This document shows, piece after piece, positions 10,779-20,730 of a stretch of 64,000 bases of DNA. The notes beneath the pieces are model-generated. The model had not been told where the DNA came from and searched no databases. It saw only the letters and a list, made by a program, of their open reading frames with translations. Numbering within the stretch: the stretch's first letter is position 1; each line of letters starts with the position of its first letter. The position numbers were made by a program, and so were the translations under genes. The stretch spans positions 81,022,935-81,086,934 of the forward strand of contig CP092879.1 in the NCBI GenBank assembly GCA_030710605.1, given 5' to 3'. This stretch comes from Cordylochernes scorpioides (Eukaryota; Arthropoda; Arachnida; Pseudoscorpiones; Chernetidae).

Positions 10779-12065
10779 CGAGGTGTGTTCAAAAAGTATC
10801 GCGATTTTTGTGTTTTTCAAAAATTATTTATTTATTCATGAATACCTATTTTGTCCCCTTAGTAGTCCCCATGAGATATTATACACTTGTGCCAACGGTT
10901 TTTCCAATCTTCGAAGCACTTCAAAAAATCATTTTTAAAAAATCTTTTTCAGCTCCTCCTTGATGCCGTCTTTATCTCGTCAAGCGTAGCGTAACGTCGT
11001 CCTTTCATGGGCCTCTTCAGTTTAGGGAACAAGAAAAAGTCACAGGGGGGCAGATCTGGGGAATACGGTGGCTGCGCGCGCGGCATCATTAGTGTGTTGT
11101 TTTTGGCCAAAAAGTCGCGCACAAGCAACGATGTGTGAGCAGGGGCGTTATCGTGGTGCAAAAGTCAATTTTTGTTCTTCCACAAATCCGGGCGTTTCTG
11201 GCGGATTGCTTCGCGCAAATTGCGCATAACTTGCAGGTAATATTCCTTATTGACCGTTCTACCCTGTGGCAAGAACTGTCAGCAAAACTTTCACATTCGA
11301 CCGAACTTGGCGCGCTTTTTTCGGTCTTGGTTCGTGCGGCAGCTTCCATTGAGATGATTGAGCTTTGGTTTCCACGTCATAACCATAAACCCACGCTTCG
11401 TCACCAGTTATGACCCTCTGGAGCAAATTTGGGTCGTCGCGGACAGAGTCCAACATCTCATTAGCAATGTTCATGCGATGCTGTTTTTGGTCGCGATTGA
11501 ACAATTTTGGTACGAATTTCGCGGCGACCCGTCTCATGCCCAAATCATTGATAAAAATCGAATGGCACGAGCCAATCGATATGTTTAGGTCCTCAGCAAC
11601 TTCTCTAACGGTGATTCGACGATTGGCCAATATCATTTTCTCCACTTCATTAATTTTTTCGTCTGTTGTTGAAGTGTTCGGGCGTCTGGCACGCCCTTCG
11701 TCGTTCATATCTTCTCGGCCTTCTGAGAACATTTTGTACCACCGATAAACGTTGCTTCGGTCCAAGGTAGCTTCTCCATATGCCACAGTCAACATTCGGA
11801 ATGCATCCGCGCACTTAATTTCGTTTTTCACACAAAATTTGATACAGGTTCTTTGATCCATTTTTTAATAGGTAAAAATCGAAGACGATCCAAAACACCT
11901 GCAAGCAAAGCAGCTGTCAACAATTAAGTGAACATTCAAAATGGCCGAGCTTGTCGGCATAAGTGAGAGACATGAGTACCAACATAAAGCCACAAAAAGA
12001 TCGAAATTCGAATATACGTAACAAGCGAAAATTCAAAATTCGCGATACTTTTTTAACACACCTCG
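10779..12065 (-). mobile_element. mariner (Tc1/mariner) element, defective
   Basis: Terminal inverted repeats of about 30 bp: CGAGGTGTGTTCAAAAAGTA on the left and the reverse complement of CGAGGTGTGTTAAAAAAGTA on the right. They are flanked by TA on both sides (10777-10778 and 12066-12067), the target duplication of this superfamily. Length 1287 bp is normal for mariner. The single transposase gene on the minus strand is broken. Confidence 0.93.
10949..11861 (-). pseudogene. mariner transposase, frameshifted and with internal stops
   Basis: The ATG at 11861 starts MDQRTCIKFCVKNE. Residues 1-110 form the helix-turn-helix DNA-binding region. The catalytic region follows: first Asp in TGDEAWVYGYD, second in HHDNAPAHTS and third in YSPDLPPCDFFLF, the D,D34D arrangement of mariner. 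Defects: near 11270 an internal deletion removes several residues and shifts the frame after KVLLTV; a TGA replaces the expected Trp just before LLHHDN (near 11163); the C-terminal 40 residues are frameshifted after 10949. The protein would cut and paste the element at TA sites in the nucleus; this copy cannot make it. Confidence 0.92.
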
Positions 12066-12450
12066 TATATCTTGGTTGTTTGGAATATATAGGAGTTTCA
12101 GCTATGCTTCCTTCCTGCGGTGTATAAGACCGTTGGTATTAAGCTGTATGTTTGTTCATGTGTAGTAAACCCCATAGAGATTCTCTCTTGATCATACTTA
12201 TTCTTTATTAATATAAAAACTTCACCAAGTCCGTAAAACACCAATTAAGATTGACTTTGATTGTTGACCTGTTTTTTGATTGTGTCATTCTAAATGAATT
12301 TTTCCAGTCAGCAATTTTCGCTGTATGAGAACTCTACACGCCAATGAATTGGCGAAATTTATTTATTTTACAAATTTATATTGTGTCGAATTCTTGGTTG
12401 GAAGTTGGTTTGGAACAAATACATCAACCAATTGTTTATTTATTTAATTC

Positions 12451-12679
12451 CCGATGTTTCTGTAACTCGCCTTCACTCTCCTCAGAGGAATATTTATTTT
12501 GATTCCTATTTCTACTTATATACATACCCGATTTTCTAAACTATATGTAAATATCTGAGTGTATTCAGATATGTGACGTTTTACATGTTCTTTAGGAAAT
12601 CGTGTACGTCATAAGTAGAAATAGGATTCAAAATAATCAATCCTCTTAGGAGAGTAACAGAATCACTCAAATGTCGAGA
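12451..12679. repeat. Foldback element (long imperfect inverted repeat)
   Basis: Left arm about 12451-12540 and right arm about 12590-12679 are inverted relatives (for example ATTCCTATTTCTACTTAT against ATAAGTAGAAATAGGAT). No coding capacity. The right arm stops next to the Helitron that begins at 12690. Confidence 0.65.
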
Positions 12680-12689
12680 ATATAATGAA

Positions 12690-13675
12690 CTAGCCGAATG
12701 ACCCGGGCAACACCCGGGGTTTACCCGATTAAATGCCTTTATTCAAATAATATTCGTTACAATTATAAATTGGCGCCGTGGATGTCATTCTTGTGAAACG
12801 TCCCGCTCCAAACTTTGTGTCTGAGAAGTGATATTTTTATAAAGAGATGATCTGGCTTTGTGTCTTCTGCTCGAATGAATGTTTCTCTGTTAGAATTTTG
12901 ATCCTGCATACTAAAAATGAACTAGCTTCACCCCTGGTCTCTGCTTTTTGGAATTTTTCCGGATATAATTTTGTATCTGATAATCAAATATGATACAGCA
13001 ATATTGTCATCATCATTTTCTGAATAAAAACAACTACTTTTTTCCCAGAACCTGTCAATTTATTTTTCTTGACTAAAATCCGAAAAATATATTTTCCAGA
13101 TTTTCTCTATGTTCTGTTAAAACACGTTTTACATGTTCATTAGGTCAGCTGATATTACCTCCTATCTTCACCGCTAGAGGCGCTGCTTGCGAGCGAAAGG
13201 GCAAATTTGCAACGCAATTTGCAAATAACTTGTATACATACTTTTATACTTGTGTACATAGACCATAAATCTGTACATAGACAGGAAAAGCACATATATT
13301 TTAATAATATAAATGAGTTTTAAAAATTGTAAAAAAAAAAAAATGCATCGGCCGGGAATCGAACCCGGGGCGCCCGCGTGGCAGGCGAGCATTCTACCAC
13401 TGAACCAAAAGCAAACGGTGACAGAATTGTTGATGACTCTGATACTTTTTTATTTTATTATTATCATCGTCACAATGGGGGCGCTGCTTGCGAGTTAAAT
13501 CTACAAATCTGCAAATAACTCTAAGGATATTCAAGATATTCATGAAATTATTTTTCAAAAACCTTCCCGGTGATATACCTAATAATATCCCAAAATTTCA
13601 CGGCGATTGGATGTATGGTTTTTGAATCTATAGAGTACAGACAAACAGACAGACATTCAATTTTATATATATAGA
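12690..13675 (-). mobile_element. Non-autonomous Helitron carrying a tRNA-Gly copy
   Basis: 3' end on the minus strand: GC hairpin plus CTAG (complement at 12690-12693, flanked by A). 5' end: TCTATATATATAAAATTG (complement ending 13675). About 986 bp with no protein gene. It contains a tRNA-Gly-like sequence at 13344-13414. Its 5' 200 bp (13473-13675) are nearly the same as 14582-14790 in the neighbouring element, so the two belong to one family. Confidence 0.85.
13344..13414 (-). tRNA. tRNA-Gly(GCC)-like, acceptor stem broken
   Basis: Read on the minus strand: D arm (TTGGTTCAGTGGTAGAATG), anticodon stem CTCGC/GCGGG around the 7-nt loop CTGCCAC (anticodon GCC), T arm CCGGG-TTCGATT-CCCGG, and 3' acceptor strand CCGATGCA followed by a run of 12 T, a strong Pol III terminator. 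The 5' acceptor strand reads TTGCTTT instead of a strand able to pair with CCGATGC, so the acceptor stem cannot form. Internal promoter boxes A and B are intact. Probably a pseudogene captured in the Helitron, although transcription is possible. Confidence 0.8.
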
Positions 13676-14790
13676 CTAGCGGACGTACCCGGCTTCGCCC
13701 GAGGTTTTACCCGAGTAAAGGTTTGTCTAACGAACATTTGCCCGTGTTTTACCCGAGTAAAGGTTTGTCTAAAGAATCTCTCGATAAAGTGAACATTTTT
13801 TCCCGGTCCCTTGAAAAATACTCGATAAGTTGAATAAATTCAATATTAATCGGTACCCGAGTAAAGGTCTGTCTAACGAACATTTGTTAAAACAATTCTC
13901 TATAGACTTATAAAAAGAAATAGATATATTTTGATAATTTGAAACTGATAAAGTGATCATTTTTTCCCGGTCCCTGTGTGCCGTGTCATTCTGAATTTTG
14001 TCTTTCCTAATTTTCTACAATACAAAATAATCGTTTTATCTAGTGAACATTTTTTCCCGGTCCCTTGAAAAATACTCGATAAGGTTGAATAAATTCATGG
14101 TCGTTTATGGAAGATGGACGAAGTTCCCGGAGGTCATCTTGGGCAAGCTCCCGCGAGGCTTTTTTTCTTGTCTACTTGGCATAGCTGTGTCACCAACTCT
14201 GCCCTGATTGGTCGGTGGGTACTTTGACTGTCGGCCGGCGGCCGGGCGAATCCATTCTCGCACGGGGTCTGCCCCACTCCAAACTTTTGGCAAAGCACTT
14301 TCTAATTAAAGATTATTGTCTTAAATAATCTTTAAGAACAAAAAGTATAATAATTGAACGATAGGAAATTATAGTAAATAATTATACTAAACTAAATGAT
14401 GTAAAAATAATTATACAAAAAATTTGAAATAAGTTTTAGAAAAGTTATCGTTAAGTCCACGGGAAAAGATGTAGCCAAAACAAATAGGTTTTTAACAGTG
14501 ACACGTGAGCACCCGCCTCGAGCCGCGCTCCTCTCTCCTAACATTACTCCCCCTCTTGAAAAAGCCTATCTCCGTCTCAATGGTGGCGCTGCTTGCGAGT
14601 TAAAGCTACAAATCTGCAGATAACTCTAAGGATATTAAAGATATTCAAGATATTATTTTTCGTAAACCTTTCCGGGGATATGCCTAATAATATCCCGAAA
14701 TTTCACGGCGATTGGATGTATGTTTTTTGAATCCATAGAGGACACACACACAGACAGACACACAGACATTCATTTTTATATATATATAGA
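13676..14790 (-). mobile_element. Non-autonomous Helitron, directly abutting the previous one
   Basis: CTAG complement at 13676-13679 starts exactly after the last base of the Helitron 12690-13675. The 5' end (TCTATATATATATAAAAATG on the minus strand) is at 14790, followed by T. The phrase CATTTTTTCCCGGTCCC repeats near 13795, 13955 and 14045. A GC-rich segment at 14095-14300 stands out and may be acquired DNA; its start is shared with the Helitron near 62500. Confidence 0.85.
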
Positions 14791-15337
14791 TTGGTAAATA
14801 TAAGTATAGTTTTTTTAATTTAATTTTGTTGTTTCATTCTGAGTGCTCACAAGGATGATATTTTAAAATTATGGAAAGAAAAAAGAAAGCAATAAATGTG
14901 AGTTTCACGATTTTTTTCATAAAGATTATGTCGATAAAATGGGAAACAAGAAACTGTGCAAGAAGGCAGCCAATATCAGAGACACAAGGATTGAAATTTA
15001 ATACTGAATAAGAAGACCACAGACTTGCCTAGAATTGCGGCTTTAATTTATGAATAAATAAATTCATTTTTTTTACACATTATAGAGATATAGTTCTTGG
15101 TCTCTTGATTGTGTAATGGTAAATTTTACAGCGTAAGAATAGTTAAGATTTTCTATGTTAAACTATTTTAAGATAGGTTTTTATAATTGTTCTTGCGGAC
15201 TATATTATTCCATTTATTTTGTAACGATATATGTTTAGTTATTTAATAGCCATTACAAAGAATAAATATTGTCACGTTATACAGAATTATAAAAGACAAA
15301 CTTCAGGATTATAATATGATACATAGCACGCCATCTG
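14791..15337. other. AT-rich spacer, no gene seen
   Basis: Low-GC DNA without coding frames, hairpin ends or repeats that I could match elsewhere in the window. Confidence 0.5.
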
Positions 15338-15883
15338 TTATGAATATTTGAAACTATTATAGACGTGTATGATTCTTTTGAAAATTAAGCAATTTCTACT
15401 GTCCTTACTGATTTTTCCATTACAGTAAGGGCAGTAGAATTTTTTAATTTTAAAAAGAATCATACGCGTCTATAATAGTTTCGAATATACACACACACAC
15501 ACACAAAAGCCTTTATTAAGACACACAGGTCTTACAGAGGATTCTCCTTGGGGTTACAAGACGGAGAAACCTATGAAAGTGGGAAATATACAAAGGGGTA
15601 AAAATGGAGAAAAATTATATACATATGGTAAATATATACAGATTATTATTTGAATATTCCTATGGAAAATAAGAAAAATATTTTTGGAAATATGGATGGA
15701 AGAAGTGAAGAGCGAAAAGAGGAAAGAAAACAGGTATTTACATATGGAACATACATATAATGGAACAAGTCAATTTAAGCTCTTCTGCTCACACAGCACA
15801 GGTGGACCATGGCTTTTTTCAAGAAATCTTTAAGAGATTTTCCAGGAAAATCCGAGTGTTCAGAGAGTTTCGAATATTCATAA
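15338..15883. mobile_element. MITE interrupted by a retroelement
   Basis: Left end TTATGAATATTTGAAACTAT... and right end ...ATAGTTTCGAATATTCATAA form a long inverted repeat that continues inward (TTTCTACTGTCCTTACTG against CAGTAAGGGCAGTAGAA). A related MITE sits at 20316-20692. The right arm is split at 15488 by the insertion described next. No coding capacity; it would depend on a transposase encoded elsewhere. Confidence 0.7.
15489..15865 (-). mobile_element. 5'-truncated retroelement with 12-bp target duplication
   Basis: AGTTTCGAATAT occurs at 15477-15488 and again at 15866-15877, a 12-bp direct duplication of the MITE arm, so 377 bp were inserted by target-primed retrotransposition. On the minus strand the insert ends with AATAAAGGCTTTT and a (TG)n tail, and opens with a frame ending KAMVHLCCVSRRA before a stop. 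It is probably the 3' end of a non-LTR element, or a retrocopied mRNA end. The family is not recognised. Confidence 0.65.
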
Positions 15884-15899
15884 ACTTCAGAATAACACA

Positions 15900-16077
15900 A
15901 CATAAATAAGTCGGTGGATGAGAGGGTAACACGCTCGATTCCCGACAGTCATGAACCGGGATTGAATCCCGCGTTAAAATTTGTTTAATATGTGATAACC
16001 TTCACATATTATTCATTGTTCAATTATCATGAACTAGGTTGCTCTTGCTGAGCGGTACCTATTAATGTGATTTGAAC
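15900..16077 (+). mobile_element. Second tRNA-derived SINE family
   Basis: About 178 bp flanked by CAGAATAACACA on both sides (15888-15899 and 16078-16089), a 12-bp target duplication. A tRNA-like head (box A-like TGGATGAGAGGGTAAC, box B-like GGGATTGAATCCC) is followed by an AT-rich body. It differs from the SINE at 2449. It landed at the distal end of the 3' UTR-like sequence of the CWC25 copy. Confidence 0.7.
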
Positions 16078-16222
16078 CAGAATAACACAGCAATTTATTT
16101 AAAACACAAGCATAAACTAAAATTTGTCCAAAGGAAGTTTATTCAATGAGTTTGGTATAAAACAAACTGAGGCCACCAGGTGTTGACATGGAGGATCCTA
16201 AATTGGTGGAATCAACAAAGTC

Positions 16223-17327
16223 TCATCTGCGAGCAAAGTTGTTCTCCATTGCGCGGCCTGATCTCTGGATCTTGAACATGTTCTGTTTGATGCGGCCTTC
16301 CACGGAACTCCTCTCTATGGCCTTGTTCAGCAGCGGCGTGATGAACTTGGCTTCCTTTGTCTTCTTGTTCTTGCGGTCTTCCTCCTCATCTTGTTGGCGG
16401 TATTTGGTGACCTGGGCGGCTCTCTGTTCCTCCCTCCACTTGGCGTCTGCCAGCATCTGCTCCCGGAGTTTCTCCATCTCCTCCGCACTCTTCTTGCTGC
16501 CTCTCCTGTCAGGAGTGGGTTCCCTCTGGGGTTTGCCCCGGGCCTGGTATGGGTTCTTCCTGGGGTCAACCACAGGTCTGCTGAAGGACTTGGAGGTCAC
16601 AATGAGTCCATATTTCCTCTCTCTGGCCGACCTCTCATCCTCACTGCCGTCATCAGAGAAGGAGTGGGCTCTCTTGCGGTGGTTGTCCGGGGAGCGATGG
16701 CGGTGGGATGATGGCGGGGAGGTGGCTTTCTTTTTGTGCTGGACTTCTGGCTCACTGCTGCTGGACCTCCGGGACCTCTTATTCTTTTATTCTTCTTGTG
16801 GGATTTCCCATTGACTGAGTTCTGGAGCAGCTGATAGAGCTGCTTCATCTTGATGGGGTTACTGACCAGGAGCTTCTTCTTCTCTTGTTCCTGTTTCCTT
16901 ATCTGGAAGAGAGGATCCTCTCTGATCTTGTTGACCATGTCCACGGAGATGTTGCTGGCGGCACTGTCCTGCTTCAGTAGGTTGCCCAGGTAGTTCTCAT
17001 CAAGGGTGTTCATGGCCTCCCCAGTCTCCAGATGCTGGATGACCTCGAAGGTCTTGTCCACGGAGCGGCCCATGAGGTACTCTTCCTTGTCCACCAGGGC
17101 ACTGGGGCCTTGGTACATCCAGTCCAGCTTCTCTGTGCGTTTTCTGATGACACCTTGATTCTCTGCAAAGTTCCTCATCTCCTCCTTGGCTCGCTCCTCC
17201 GCCAGTTCCCGCTGTAGCTGCTCGATCTTCTTCTTCTCCGCCTCGTGCTTCTGCTCGGGATTCCACACCCGCTCCATGTTGCGGAGGGGTGCCATGACTT
17301 CTTTAAGTTCAAGTCACCTCCTCCCAT
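16223..17327 (-). pseudogene. CWC25: CWC25-like pre-mRNA splicing factor, intronless frameshifted copy
   Basis: The ATG at 17327 opens MGGGDLNLKKSWHP, the invariant start of CWC25, a step-I spliceosome factor acting in the nucleus at branch-site cleavage. The N-terminal Cir_N-like region follows (VWNPEQKHEAEKKKIEQLQ, then EKLDWMYQGPSALVDKEEYL and VDKTFE), then a KIREDPL block, an Arg/Ser-rich middle and the conserved end (MFKIQRSGRAMENNFARR, stop at 16223). About 360 codons against ~425 in human. Two breaks: missing bases after SWHP shift the frame near 17290, and a 1-nt loss near 16785 shifts KKNKR into the RSRRSSSS frame. No introns are visible, and GC is far above the surroundings. On the minus strand AATAAA signals occur past the stop (near 16140 and 16095). 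A processed pseudogene is most likely; an intronless gene with sequencing errors is the alternative. Confidence 0.8.
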
Positions 17328-17379
17328 TTTTAACTAAATAAAATTATGATTTGATTTTTAAAAATTGTTATATATTAAA

Positions 17380-19846
17380 CTAGCAGATGTGTACCCGGCT
17401 TCGCCCGGGTTTTATCTGAGTGAAAGTTTGCCTAACGAATATTATTGAAAATAATTTTCCGGAACATAGACTATTATGATAATAATGATAATAATATTCA
17501 TTACATTATATTTTTTATTATATATTTATATAATACGAATGGCCCGGGCAACGCCCAGGTTTTACCCGAGTGCGTATATATTTTAAAAACGTTTTATTTC
17601 AAATACTATTCGTTACAATTATAAATTGGCGCCATGGATGTCACTCTTGTGAAACGTCCCGTTCCAAACTGTGTGTTTTTAAAATGTTTTAATTAAAATA
17701 CTATTCGTTACAATTATAAATTTGAACGATAGGCTCATTATTTCTTTATACCGTTATTATACCGTTATATTATATATATTATATTTATTATATATATATT
17801 ACACTTATTTGTTTTCTTGGCCGACTGTTTTACATATGGTGTTATCTTAAAATTGCTTGTTTTGAATATTTTTTAGATTGAGATTATTAGCTAGTATGTA
17901 AAAAAATTAACTCTGTTGAAATTTAATTTTGTATTTATATATAAATAAAATTAACTCTGTTGATTTTTTTTTGTATTTAATCGATAACAGCGAAGTTACG
18001 CATGTTAATGTTAGTGTTGGGCCAGATTTTCACAAAAACAGACCCAACAATGATGTAAACATTTACATCATATATGCACAGTGTCTTGCCGAAGTGTTGT
18101 TGTCCAGATGGAGAATCCCACAACGATGGCCGACGATGCTCTAAAGGTCAAAGCAGGGGAGGACGCCCAATCGGAGGTGACACTGGTGGTGCCCTGACCC
18201 AGATACCGGCCAACCCTCCAGAGAAGGACAACAACGAGGCGGATTGGAAAATGAAAAACTGGAGGCAGCCCTGGGCGTGTATCCCGAGACCCGCTGTAGA
18301 AAGATGGAGAATTCCCCAACGAGGAATCTCAACGATGCTTTAAAGACCAAAGCCGGGGGAGACGCCCAGCTGGAGATGACATTGGCCCTGTCTAAGTATC
18401 CCGAAGCCCCGATGCAGACAGGCCCAGAGGAGGATGTGCAAACCATATGTGAATATTATGTAAATTATGTAAATATGTGAATTCGTCAATCACCCTTTTA
18501 TATGCAAAATGAGATGTCCAAAATTTTATTACCATTCAGGGAAATTTCTAAAGTCATTTTTATTCTAAAATGAATAAAACCAATTAAATACATACCCAGA
18601 TAAATTGGGCATATTTCTTTGCTTTAAAATTTCTTAAGGAAAAGATTACTATATAAATTTTAAGGGATAGACGTGTTATATTTTATCATTTTTTATTATT
18701 ATCTCAAACTTTTCTTTTAATAAGAAGAAGTTTAATTTTGAATTTCTTAAGGAAGAAATTACTATACGAAATTTTCATGAGTAGGATATGTTATATTTTA
18801 TCATTTATTAATAACTCAAATTTTTCTTTCAATAAGAAGGGGTTTATTTTTTAAATTTCTTAAAGAAGAAATTATTATAAATTTCGCAAAAGGATAAGCA
18901 TTTATATTTTATTTATTATTCCAATTTAAAAAAAAAGGAGGAATAATAATATTTTTATTATTTTTAAATATATTCTAAGAATATTAAAATAATTATTTTT
19001 TTTTACTCTGTAGGAAGATGACAATTTTCTTTGGGGGCGCTGTTTTTTAAAATAGAGTTCAGTTTGGACGAGGTGCGCGACCTGACGGGGAGGTCCGGGG
19101 CGATGGGGTTGCCAAGACAAATTTGGGGATGGTATGTAGAGAAGATAATGGTAAGTCCGAATACATTAATAGAATTTAATGTGTAGGCCTAATGAGATTC
19201 GTTTGTAAAAGAATAGTAATAGTTCTAATTGGTAATAATTTTGTGGTAAACTCTACTATATAATATATATATAGTGAATAGAGATTTTGGCCTATATGGT
19301 TTTTGCAAAATATTCGTCATCTTTATTAATCCATTTCTTTAGAGGTGGTATCTTGACTGAATTACCAAGTCGCATATTCCCAAATCATTTTTTATATAGG
19401 AAGTTTTATAATTTTGTTAAAAATAATTTTAAGCCCACTCATGTTTGTCTACAAATGAAAGCTTGTAAATTCCACCGAGGTAAATAAAAATTAATGTTTT
19501 AATATTTTTAAGTGTGTTGGTAATACTTTATCCTTAATTAAATACAAATCATGTGTGAATCCTTGGTGTGTGCTATATTTCTTTTTGTGTATGTATCTAA
19601 GTTTAATCTACTGTGGTAGACAATTACAAATTGTTATTATTGCTGAGCTAAACCAGGTTTAAGGTCGAGATGTCCTCAAATAGGACATAAGAAACGATCC
19701 AACATTAGGGAAAAATATTTTGATGTTAAGCAAAACCTGCTCCATCTCGTTTTACATAAATGTTGAAAATTTGGTCGAAATTGATGCATTGTAACGAAAG
19801 TTTTTAGTGAACAACACTTATGAAATTTGCATTTTATTAATATAGA
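17380..19846 (-). mobile_element. 2.5-kb Helitron with acquired internal segment
   Basis: Minus-strand 3' end: hairpin CCCGGGCGAAGCCGGG and CTAG|T (complement 17380-17383). 5' end A|TCTATATTAATAAAATG at 19846. Both ends and the segment 17803-18010 match the 709-bp Helitron at 61060-61768, which lacks 18010-19700. So the extra ~1.7 kb is either acquired DNA here or deleted there. A further hairpin end without CTAG (near 17530) indicates a smaller element nested near the 3' end. Confidence 0.78.
18106..18480 (+). other. Coding-like captured segment with 193-bp duplication
   Basis: A GC-rich block inside the Helitron. Two units 193 bp apart (from 18109 and 18302) encode related peptides: MENPTTMADDALKVKAGEDA, broken by a stop after TLVV, and MENSPTRNLNDALKTKAG, which stays open as GGDAQLEMTLALSKYPEAP and on to a stop at 18480. 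Shared residues across diverged third positions suggest former protein-coding repeats. I do not recognise the source gene. It may be host exons picked up by the Helitron. Not shown to be expressed. Confidence 0.45.
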
Positions 19847-19848
19847 TT

Positions 19849-19917
19849 ACACCTATCCCCCGATTTACACGGTAGATACGTTCCTGAGAAAAACGTGTAA
19901 ATCGGTGGATAGGTGTA
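19849..19917. repeat. Short inverted repeat with CGTGTAAATCG motif
   Basis: ACACCTATCC...GATTTACACG is mirrored by CGTGTAAATCGGTGGATAGGTGT around a 22-nt loop. Related phrases (ACCGTGTAAAAGCG, AATCGTGTAAAAAAGG) appear at 20072-20104. This resembles the iterated ends of pogo/Tigger-type elements. It starts right after the Helitron 5' end. Confidence 0.5.
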
Positions 19918-20315
19918 CACAGAAATAAAAATAAAATGCATTGACAGGTTAAAATATGTAGTCAGCACATAAGCTCGGGATTCCTCGTGAGATGTGTACA
20001 CAGCGCATGTGTTCAATCACAGTAGCATTTAGTATAGTGCGATAAAAACAACAAAAAAAACTTATTTGGAAAACCGTGTAAAAGCGAAATCGTGTAAAAA
20101 AGGTACCGTCAAAAAAACATTTTATAAACAACTCGTTAAGTTTACAAACAAACTAAAAAAGCCATAAACTAAATTTGATAAAATATAGGAGAAATAATGA
20201 AGGAAGTTTACAGAGTAGCAACAATTAAATATCAAAATTAATAATCTGTTTATAAAATAATAAATATTTCGCTACAATATAATTAAGACTACGATGCACT
20301 AGCCCGCCATTTGTC

Positions 20316-20692
20316 ATGAAAATTATAAACTATTATAGACGCGTAAGATTATTTTTGATTATTAAACAATTTCTACTGTCCTTACTTCAATATGGAAAAA
20401 TTAATGAGAGGACCTGGCTCATTTGTGGTGAGCCCTCCTAGAAGTTTGGTAATGGTAGATTAAACTGGCGAAACCGCTGGGAGGGTTTACCACTAATGAG
20501 CCAGACCCTCCCATTAATTTTTCGATTGCAGTAAGGCTAGTAGAAATTGTTTAATTTCAAAAAGAATCATACACGTCTATAATAGTTTCGAATTTTCAGC
20601 CCTCCCATTAATTTTTCCATTGCAGTAAGGGCAGTAGAAATTGTTTAATTTCAAAAAGAATCTTACGCGTCTATAATAGTTTCTAATTTTCA
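20316..20692. mobile_element. MITE with nested inverted repeats
   Basis: Outer ends ATGAAAATTATAAACTATTA and its inverted partner TAATAGTTTCTAATTTTCAT. Inside, a second inverted pair (GGCTCATTTGTGGTGAGCCC against TTTACCACTAATGAGCC) and a duplicated right half (20560-20692 repeats 20500-20600). Same family as 15338-15883. No coding frame. Confidence 0.65.
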
Positions 20693-20730
20693 TAATTAAG
20701 ATTAGGTAATAAAATACTTAACTGGAATCG

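Noticed and set aside
16188-16814. 208-codon plus-strand frame
   Set aside because: It is the antisense shadow of the GC-rich CWC25 copy, whose own strand shows conserved protein motifs.
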